Shown one piece after another: positions 55,391 to 64,000 of a DNA stretch of 64,000 nucleotides. A program made the position numbers and the translations under genes. The notes under the pieces are model-generated. The model saw only the letters and a list, made by a program, of their open reading frames with translations. It did not search any database and had not been told where the DNA came from. The stretch comes from Membranipora membranacea (taxonomy: Eukaryota > Bryozoa > Gymnolaemata > Cheilostomatida > Membraniporidae): assembly GCA_914767715.1 (NCBI GenBank), contig OU612066.1:26262283-26326282 (forward strand). The letters are read 5' to 3'. Position 1 is the first letter of the stretch. Each line of letters opens with the position of its first letter.

Positions 55391-58300
55391 ATGATGATTA
55401 AAGAACCCACAATCCTCATCACATTTCTTTTAATCGGATATTCAACTGTCTCTGCTGTGATTTACACTCTTCCAATAGGTCTTCGCTCTGGTGGTAATAT
55501 ATCTATGACTCTGAGTTATGACACGGAAGCCGAAAACAGGTGAGTAACTCATGTTTACCATTTGCATTCATATTTTGGAAAGAGTGGTATTGGACATCTG
55601 TTTGACAGGAAAATTTGTATACAAAGTAAAGTCGGTAATAAAATCTATATAATCTAACACACTTTCAACTAAACCAATCATGTCTTGCAAACATTTTAAT
55701 GGGTCTCACTCACCAATCCATTGACACAATTCTCATTTAGGAGTAGTAGGTGGCTCAGTTGGTTAAAGCGCCAAGTGTTCAACTTCCTGGGTTCGAATCC
55801 GATTGCAGTCCACTGACACTGAGACTTGTTGGACCCCCAGGTGTGCTCTGACCTGCCTACAAACTGAGAGCAAATTGGCGCAGACATAGCGGCCTTGCCA
55901 CCTCCCACCACATCCACAATTTTGCTGTCCATTCATCAGAATGTGTTGGTCTGACATAATCTTACAATTTAATATTATCCAACACAATGAATACTTCAAG
56001 CATTTTGCTTGGTAGGAAGTGCCAGTACATAGACGAACCTAATGCTGAATGCAGATTTTATGGTGAATGCTGTGGAGATGCTGTGAGAATACGGGAGAAG
56101 TTGAAGCATGGTACATTCGAATGCGGAACAATAGCCAACAAGTACACAGGTGAGAAAACATCCATTGTCAATGAGATCAAAGCACGGTGCAAGTTTATAA
56201 AAACTAGTATGGCTATGAATTAATTCTGATTAGCAGTGTGCCAATGACTGCAATGCCATGACACAGAAAATCGACCACACATCTAACCACATCTATTAGA
56301 TATTAAGCAGCAGATAATGTGTGAAAGGTACACAGTTTTAACCCTGCGGACTACAATACTGGACCACAAAATAATAGATATATAAAAGTTTCTACAATAC
56401 CATCACTGAGTAAGAATCCCTACTGTGATAATGTCTACAACCAGTTGTGATCCATCAACTTATAGATTGTGTTATGTAACCTTATATCCTGGTGATAGTG
56501 CTGTTACTAAGCTTCATTTCTCTGTTTAAAAGATAAATAAATCGCCACTCCCTCAATGAGTAATACCTATGTAGCAGTACCGGGACATAAAAATGACATC
56601 CTACCCTATGTTTGCTCAATAATTGAGAACTCATTTGATCAAGAATGGGGTATAATATGGCGGTACCTCTACAAGTTGAAATTATAGCATTAGCAAAAGT
56701 GTAAATAACTTGTCAACTGTTGCCTTGAGAATTTGGGGGGGTTGTCACATCTCAAAACACACTGTAGACTCTGGTCAATAAGGGGTTAACGAGTCTTCAT
56801 TCACCTCCCCGTCATTGTCTTTTGAAACTATGTTACTATGTAAAATAAACAAGACACAGACAACCTGTATTGATCGAAGTTATTCTCCCTTTTTGGGGGA
56901 AGCTGCTCCTTTTCTTGCAGTTCATAAGCAAGGGTTTGAAGAGTCAATGCTTTCATCAGGAGTTGTAACTGCGCCTGGAACCAATTCTATCAATTACAAG
57001 CTAGACATCCGATACATAAACATTTGATGACCATAGATCTGTTTTCTGTTGCAGGGTATACAGTGAATAAGTGTCCAGAAGGAACATCAGATGATTTGAG
57101 TAAACTGTGTGACTCGGCTCAGGATTCTACAGGTAAATGTACCAAACGCTTTACAGTACAATAATGGCTGAATGGTACTGTATGTTAGTGCCTTGTTTGG
57201 CTACCACAGCAGTTGATGGACTTGAGAGGTTGCAACCTCCGCGGATCCTCAATGAGGTTTATATACACATCAATCCTCTGGGGATCAGCTGAGGCTTATA
57301 TGTTAGTAATGTTACGTCATGCAAACCGCTCTGCACTCTGAGGTTGCAACCGCTGATCAAACTTCTGAGGATCAGCTGAGGCTGCTGTCAGCATATATGT
57401 TAACAATGATGACGTTGTGCAAACCTCTGAGGTAGCAGCCTCCAAGTGTATTTTGACCATAAGATTTTAAACAGGCCTTTCCTCAACTAAACTTACACAG
57501 CAACTTGATTTCATTGGATTGAGCATACATTACAATATGCCAAGAGATCCCTGAGAGGTTCAAATTGACGATAATTACAGAAAATTTCAGTTCTGTATGG
57601 CCAGTAGCCAATTTCATAAAGGAATTGACGGTGCCGCCCATGGTTTCATGCTAAGGCATATTAATATAGGTACTTAGTCCAACCCACCACTCATACAATG
57701 CCATCAAGCGCAAGCACCTGCTTTAGTGTCCAGTAAGAAGATATAAATCTTTGAAATGATTGATCCCCCTTGCAGTTGAAAATAAAGTCTTATGGATATG
57801 ATGGGATATGCTAATGATGTCAGCCGTGACTATTTTATTCCGTTATGGTCAACAATCTTATTCAAGTTTTACTATTTTTGAGTGAGCATTGCAGTGCACA
57901 AAAAGTAGAATCGTACCCTAAGTATGGACATTCGCCCAAAGCATGAAGTCATTACAATACAAACCATTAAATGTATTTTGATAAGCCACCAATGGTAAGG
58001 GCAGTTGGAAGTGAAAGAGATTTGTAAACACAGTTACACAACTCAGCCAAATTTTTTTTCTCATGCAATATTGTTACTTAGCGTGCTATCAATGCTTATT
58101 CGACTTTGGGTGTGTATCATAACAGATGGTTCCAAATAAAAATTAGTCATGGGTAAAAAAACCGTTGCCAGCATAATCAATATGATTTATACCACATCAT
58201 ACTTGCCAAGTCTCCCGATTTAGGCGTGACCCTCCAGATTTTCACACCCACCTCCCACTTTTTGTAAATCTCACTATTTCCTCCAGATTTTAGAGAAAAC

Positions 58301-61300
58301 AGTCCAATCGCAATTTTTTGATAGTTATCCAAGCACATGTTGTTGTTGACTAGTTACTGTTAAGGTCTTTGCACACAAAATTGAAAGGAATTATCAAATT
58401 TAACAATCCTAACAAATTTACCTGTTTTGTTAAGATTCAGCCTATTATTGTAAATGACCAATAGCATCCTCTCATAACTCACAACACTGACTGTCATTGG
58501 TCACAATATAAAGTAGCTAGTCAAGTGCATACCTTTAGTTTTCATTTCCTTTCAGATCACACATTTTTAGTATTAATTTTGTACTGTCTACTCTAGTTAA
58601 ATTTAAGTGAAGGAAAATAGAAACCTAACAATTCCAAAGGTAGGTCCACTACAATTTAATAAATCTCGAAATCTCAAAAATATAGTAGCCTACCTTATCT
58701 GGATTCTCACTGTCTGTGACTGAGCACATTTTCAGATCTTGATGATGCATGGGCACTTGTAGCCTGTCTTGACAGGCAAAGGCCCCTGGTACTTACATGC
58801 CTCTACTTTGCCAATGGGGTGTTTGATACTGGACATTGACAATGTAAAGGCATGTATGTAATTGTTTGAAGTATTTCACCTCAGTTTGACATTTTAGTTC
58901 TAGTGCAAACATGAAATTATTTGGGGTCAAATATACCTTTTTAGCCCTTCCTAGTGGCTTGAAATGCTCTCAGAGCTTCTGCAGACAGGGCTCCGCCCCG
59001 TACCCCGTTGGGGGGCTCACACCGCCCCCCAAACCCCCAGGTGGGTGACTCGGGTGCTTCGCACCCTCGAATCACCACGTTGTGGTGCAGTATTGCCGTA
59101 AAATGGAATCTCCCTATTTTGTATTTAGATTACTTGGCAAGTATGTACCACATATGAATTAGTCAAGCATGATACTATTGATACTATCAACTATCTTAAG
59201 TGAAACTGATCAATCGCCATGGTGATAAGTACATAAAATATCCTGATGTGCAAGCTTTGAGTTTGAATGTTTTAAATTTCTCAGCTTTATTTCGTCATTA
59301 ATTCATAGAAACTGACATAATTATCATGATGAAACATTTATTCACTGAAGTGGGTGACACGCTAGACAGAATTAGATCCTACTGACGACACCTTGTGGTG
59401 ATGTACGAAAATTAAGCGTCATCCTTTGGACGATAACCAATAAGGGTGTTTATGTAGATAAATTTCTAATAAATTATGAGCATCATCGTTTCGGCTGAGC
59501 TTTAGCCAGCTTTAGGCATGATCTTGTCAACATTTCAAATTTGTATTCAATTTTATGTTGTTGTTCTCCCTGTTCTCACGAATGACTTTGGACTCTGTTG
59601 ACATATAGTACAAGTGGTGGTCTGACTGGATAACTCTAGGAGCAATGAAATTTGTGAGCAAAACAACAAAGTGATTTTTGACCTGAGAGTTTTCTGATTG
59701 GTTTGACCTGGTTCTATCAGATACAATTGATATCTTCATGCTGGTACCATCAAGGAAATGATAAGCCATGAGAATATCAAGCTGACCATGGTAATTGGGT
59801 ACTGTGAAATATACGAAGGGTCGTTTGGTTTATTTTGATGACTGTTATTGACACTGTGAGCAACTAGTTTTTAAATCCTCAATGTTCGGTTTTGTATTTC
59901 TGCTCAGCCTGGCTTATTCTATGGGTTTTACAATCCAGATGTGGACGGCATGCAACATCTCTAAAATAAATGTCTGCCTTCAAAGTGATCACATGATTTG
60001 GCATACAAGAACAATAACTCATCATGTATGCTTATCCCTTATCCCTTAGTCCTGACAATATTTCCTACCTCTAAAACTATTCAGCTTTGTGTTTTTGTAT
60101 TTAATACAGTCTTTTTTTCTAAGATTGATTGCAATAACAGCAACTATTAACGAAACTACCATATTACAAACTGATAAAATAGTAGTGCTAACAATATGCT
60201 GTTGCAGCTTTGGATTTGACAGGATGGCCTGTGACAGGATCATATACAGGGATAACCTATAAGAATCTCCATTGTGCTGTGTGTAATGGTGCACTAGATC
60301 CAGTAACTGACGATGTCGACATTTCCGCAAAGTTTAACAGACTGAAAGTGTTGGACTTTTGGTGGATGGATGTTTTCTGTGATGAAGATATCTCCTCTAT
60401 CTTTGAAAAAAATGACACTACCAATGGACAATATCCGATTCACGGATCAGATATCGATACTCTCAGGCATCACCTCAATTCAGGGTAACTATTTAAGCAT
60501 GAGGAAAGTCATCCTCATTTAGTCTCGACCTAATTTGAGTTAACAGCAATTTAAATCGATAATAATTTGTTTGTATATGAGACCTAAATATCTGTGAACG
60601 TTGATGAAACAGTAATAGATTTTGCATGTTTCTAGGAATTGCTGGACAAAGATTAGGCCAGATAAGGAACAGAGATTACACAACCCGGATTGTCATACCT
60701 TTGTTATGACATGCCCAAGCACTTACAACAACTTAGAAGTGTCCAGGCTCTGTGAATTCGGGCCTTTTGATGGAATCGAAAATGGTTTGAATCCAGGCAG
60801 AATATTCAGAAATATGTTTTGTATCGAATGCTGGAAAGAGTTTGAGCTGCCAGAGCCAAACTCGACCGCAGACGCACAAAAAGGTAAACTAGTCATTTAA
60901 GCAAAATTTTAAATTGTCTTGAGCACATCCTCTGCATAATTTCTGAGTTGACTACAGGGCAAACTGTCTCAATGATACTATTTGCTGCATGTGTTTGTGT
61001 TTTCAAATTTGTAAGAAAAAATTTACAATATGTCTAAGCTTTGCCTTAGCCTTCATTCAGATAATTGTTTATAATGTGGTATATATAATCTATCATTCAC
61101 GCTTATAATGGCTACAAAGTGGAAAATTGTAAGCAGCCTGCATCCTCTAGGACACACCACAGCACAACAAACTGATACTTCCACACCCTGTTAATGAAAT
61201 CCAATAAATAATCTGTACCTTTGTTTTACTCTCAAGATTTCTTTATCAAACAATTGTCACACCTACTTTGTCTTAAGCTTATTTTGCATGTTTGATTACA

Positions 61301-63784
61301 AAGTGTTGTAATCTCTGACTTAATCTTATATTTATCCATCCAGACAAAGGAACAATAGTGATGACTGTGAAACCTATGACAAGGCAGTCTGCTGGAGAAG
61401 GTGTCATCAACGAAGACCTGTATCATATTCCTGAACAGTTATCAAACAACTTCTTAGAGCTTAAAAATAATATAATAGAGCTAGAATCATATGCAAAGCA
61501 AGGTAAGTTATATTTCTATAAATAAAGGTGTCAAATTTGATATTATTCTGGTTGTTGAAGAGAGAAAGTTGAACAGAAAGCCACATATCCTATCGTCCCA
61601 TTTCCAGAGTTGGAAGAAGTTGAGAGAGCGTTTTGGAATCTTGGGAGCTTATTATGTAATAGTGATTTCGGAGGACTATGTGGAGATCTGGTGGTATTCC
61701 CAGAACTCAATAAGTGTGGAGGTGCAGGCTGCGATATTGGCTCAGTCCAGGATTTATTCAACCATTGCACAGATACAAATCTGCACAGGTATAACAAGTC
61801 TCTCACATATCAACGCGACTTTCACTGGTCCATGTCGGTGATTGGAGAATATTACAGTCTATGTGCATTGAGGAGCAACCTGAACAACACAGTACTCAAC
61901 TGCAGGTAATGATACATGTTCAATCATTGTGGAGTTTGTAAATCTAGGTAAATAGATAAAAGATTCAACATAACAGAGGAAATTTTATTTAATGTTAACA
62001 TATTTTTTTGATTCTGAACTGTCCAACTATTTACACGATGACTGCAACGAGGTGCCTGCTAGGAAGAAGTCATAAATGCCACTTTTCAACCACTTACAGC
62101 CTTTACCCAGCGTGAAGCTTAGAGCTACAAGGCCGGAGCTGCAGTGGTTGGTGAAAGCGTTCTCCTGTATAGAGCGATACCATACAGGAGGGTTCTTTCA
62201 CCTGCATGCACAATGTTGTTGTGCATACAGAAAACCTTCATTATTTTGAGGCCCGATCCGAAGGGACTATGTGATCATTCAAAGTAGAAACGACTTTTGG
62301 TACCGGACGGGATTTGAACCAACACCTGGTTGGTCAAGTGGCAGACGCGCTTACCACTGAGCAAAACTGACATAACATAAGGCTTAAAAAACAATGTTTT
62401 ATGATCAGTTAGCATATTATAATTTTCTGTAGATGCGATAAAAGATGTCATATTATTGGGGACTGCTGTATCGACGCTCCACCCACAGATGAGCCCGATT
62501 CAGATGAGTTAAAGAGCTACACCTGTGCAGATATTGGAATAAGAGGAAACACGAGGCAGTTGGTAGTGAACAGCTGTCCCTCATCATCGACATCAGAACT
62601 TAAGGAGTTATGTGCTTTGGGCAATACTGGTAAATGGGATCCACAAGGATGGCTTGTCTCCGACAGCTCCACAAACATCACGTATGTCACTCTTATTGTT
62701 TCCCTTTCTCTCCCTTCTTACTCTAGCAATGAAAATACAATGCATACTTATTCTGATACTTGGCTACACTTTTGAGCATGAAAAACAAAATTACATCAGT
62801 TTCAAATTCCTTACAGTTCATGTTGGACTGAGTCAAACATCCATATCAATATCTTGCAAGCATTTTTTGTATATTCATTGGCATAAATTGCATTAAATAT
62901 GAATCTGGTTGAGAAAAAGGTAAAAATACTGAAACCAAGATGAAGGAAAGTTATTCGTATACAGATCCTGTGATGGTGACAAAGGGCCTTCACTTAGACA
63001 GGATCTCCCATCAAGTTCACACTCTTATGCAATCATTCCAATTCAAGTATGCAGGGTCCGTCGATCCAGTGGCCCATCTTGTCCTAGAGCCACACGATCC
63101 AGGGCTCCTAAGATCCAAGTTTCCTCAGATCAAAGGGTCCTACTATCCAAGGGTCCCAGGATGTCATTTTCATACATAACAGCAATGGATATAATGAATT
63201 TACATACCTTCATTCGCTACCTTGGACGCATTCACAGGTATTTGTCAAGATTAAAAGACCAAATACTAACACGATTGGGATCGGTTAAATGAATTTGTTA
63301 TTGGGAGGTGCAACAAAACAGCTCGCTTAGAACATGAGTAGAAATTGGAACTTTGTAACCCTGTTATTCAACAAAACAAATTGTAACTGAAAGGTTTTGT
63401 CCATCAAAATTCAAAATAATAAAACATACTTAAAAATTAGGTTAACAAATGCTATGCATATTTATTGAAGGTATAAGAACTTAGATTGTGCTGCCTGCAA
63501 TGGTGTTACAGCTGACACACTGGTTTGGTGGGATGCATTATGGACCTGCGACTATTTCCTGTGAGTAAGGTTATGGAGACGTTGAAAGACATATGCAACA
63601 CATTTTGGCCTAATTTGATGCTCCGATCAAGGTTTTGGAACAAAATTACAATGGTGTCAACTCTCAAATCGGTATTTACTTCCTGCACCACTACCAGAAC
63701 AGAAGATCAAATGTTGACAATACCAGCCAACCCGGACATTGTGTATAAGATACTTGACCATCAATATCAAACTAAGGATCAGTG
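55391..63784 (+). CDS. Second Methuselah/adhesion-like receptor gene (3' end beyond the window)
   Basis: Paralogue of the receptor at 7792. Exons: 55391-55539, 56016-56149, 57055-57132, 60208-60484, 60636-60883, 61344-61502, 61608-61905, 62433-62681, 63471-63560, 63698-63784. All are GT-AG and phases agree throughout (589 codons plus two bases). Exon 1 encodes a signal peptide (MMIKEPTILITFLLIGYST). The ectodomain repeats the modules of the first gene: CRFYGECC (exon 2), YKNLHCAVCNG (exon 4), FRNMFCIECW (exon 5), AFWNLGSLLC and C-x4-C pairs (exon 7), CHIIGDCC (exon 8) and YKNLDCAACNG (exon 9). The last exon in view ends at the same W|GT phase-2 junction as exon 8 of the first gene, so the juxtamembrane and seven-transmembrane exons should follow after 64000. 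Introns hold a SINE and a DNA transposon. The start could be either of two adjacent ATGs (55391, 55394). Confidence 0.8.
55741..55930 (+). repeat. tRNA-derived SINE, best copy
   Basis: Head GTAGGTGGCTCAGTTGGTTA (A box) and GGGTTCGAATCC (B box), then body CCCAGGTGTGCTCTGACCTG and AAATTGGCGCAGACATAGCG. It lies in intron 1 of the second receptor gene, in the same orientation. Confidence 0.85.
58198..59145. mobile_element. 948-bp non-autonomous DNA transposon with 8-bp duplication
   Basis: Ends CATACTTGCCAAGT and ACTTGGCAAGTATG are a perfect 14-bp TIR. It is flanked by perfect 8-bp duplications TACCACAT (58190-58197 and 59146-59153). It lies in intron 3 of the second receptor gene. The left interior reads TCTCCCGATTTAGGCGTGAC, and 58975-59095 is a GC-rich island with CCCCCCAAACCCCCAGGTGG. 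The 8-bp duplication and CA-start fit the hAT or P superfamily. No transposase is present. Confidence 0.85.
62080..62375 (-). repeat. tRNA-derived SINE, minus strand (second family)
   Basis: On the minus strand the head reads TTTTGCTCAGTGGTAAGCGC (A box) and TTGGTTCAAATCCCGTCCGG (B box), with a body that reaches about 62080. The body includes a CTCCTGTAT...ATACAGGAG hairpin at 62161-62189. It lies in intron 7 of the second receptor gene and differs from the SINE at 55741. Confidence 0.55.
63049..63165. repeat. Degenerate short repeat (GATCCAAGGGTCC-like)
   Basis: Variants of GATCCAGGG(C/T)CC recur five or six times. It lies in intron 8 of the second receptor gene. Confidence 0.5.
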
Positions 63785-64000
63785 GTAAATCACACAGTAT
63801 TGCTATTTTTGGAGCTCACTGATAGTATTATTAGATTAGGGGAACATAACTGTCCCTGAGCAAGCCTATGGCTATTTATATACGGTTGCTGGAACACATT
63901 TCTCACATTTGGTGGTTTGCAAGTCCGGTTGTGTACTACAGCCGACCACCGGTGAAGCTTTTTTCAATCAGCTTGCCTGAGCTTTTGAAGGTTGTTACTT

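Noticed and set aside
58975-59095. CpG island or promoter of the second receptor gene
   Set aside because: It is inside a dated transposon insertion in intron 3, so the GC-rich composition belongs to the element.
1-64000. CRISPR arrays, operons or bacterial-type signals
   Set aside because: No short regularly spaced repeats with unique spacers; introns, SINEs and LINEs show a eukaryotic genome.

Overview
The window is animal nuclear DNA: AT-rich, with phase-consistent GT-AG introns, tRNA-derived SINEs, LINEs, a tyrosine-recombinase retrotransposon and several cut-and-paste DNA transposons. The receptor family and the mobile-element mix suggest a marine invertebrate (echinoderm, hemichordate, cephalochordate or lophotrochozoan); the sequence alone does not decide which. 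All gene models were assembled by hand from splice sites and reading-frame phase.

Layout. 1-3188: 3' part of a Ngaro/DIRS-type retrotransposon (RT-RNase H, tyrosine recombinase, split direct repeat). 3835-4935: array of ~175-bp tandem repeats. 7792-13344: complete ten-exon gene for a Methuselah/adhesion-like seven-transmembrane receptor with a large cysteine-rich ectodomain. 13806-18100: intact two-ORF LINE. 18733-20680: old LINE remnant split by a 1.37-kb near-perfect palindrome flanked by TTAA. 20865-28000: three decayed minus-strand receptor fragments, two of them in a duplicated block. 28790-39119: complete 10.3-kb P-superfamily transposon with a 22-exon THAP9-like transposase on the minus strand. 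24441-24999: a 559-bp internally deleted derivative of the same element. 42643-43603: hAT-like MITE. 44151-47749: Tc1/mariner-pogo-type element with a broken DDE transposase and an opposite-strand HIRAN-like passenger gene. 48725-50912: candidate small secreted protein gene (minus). 55391-end: second receptor gene, paralogous to the first and running off the window, with SINEs and an 8-bp-TSD transposon in its introns.

How the parts relate. The two receptor genes and three fragments form one locally expanded family. Both genes share repeated ectodomain modules (Y-[KR]-N-x-x-C-x-x-C and C-x3-G-[DE]-C-C). The host locus is heavily invaded by mobile DNA. The most informative item is the P element. 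Its termini and 8-bp target duplication can be read directly, the internally deleted copy confirms both ends, and its transposase has gained about 374 residues by tandem amplification of three linker exons.
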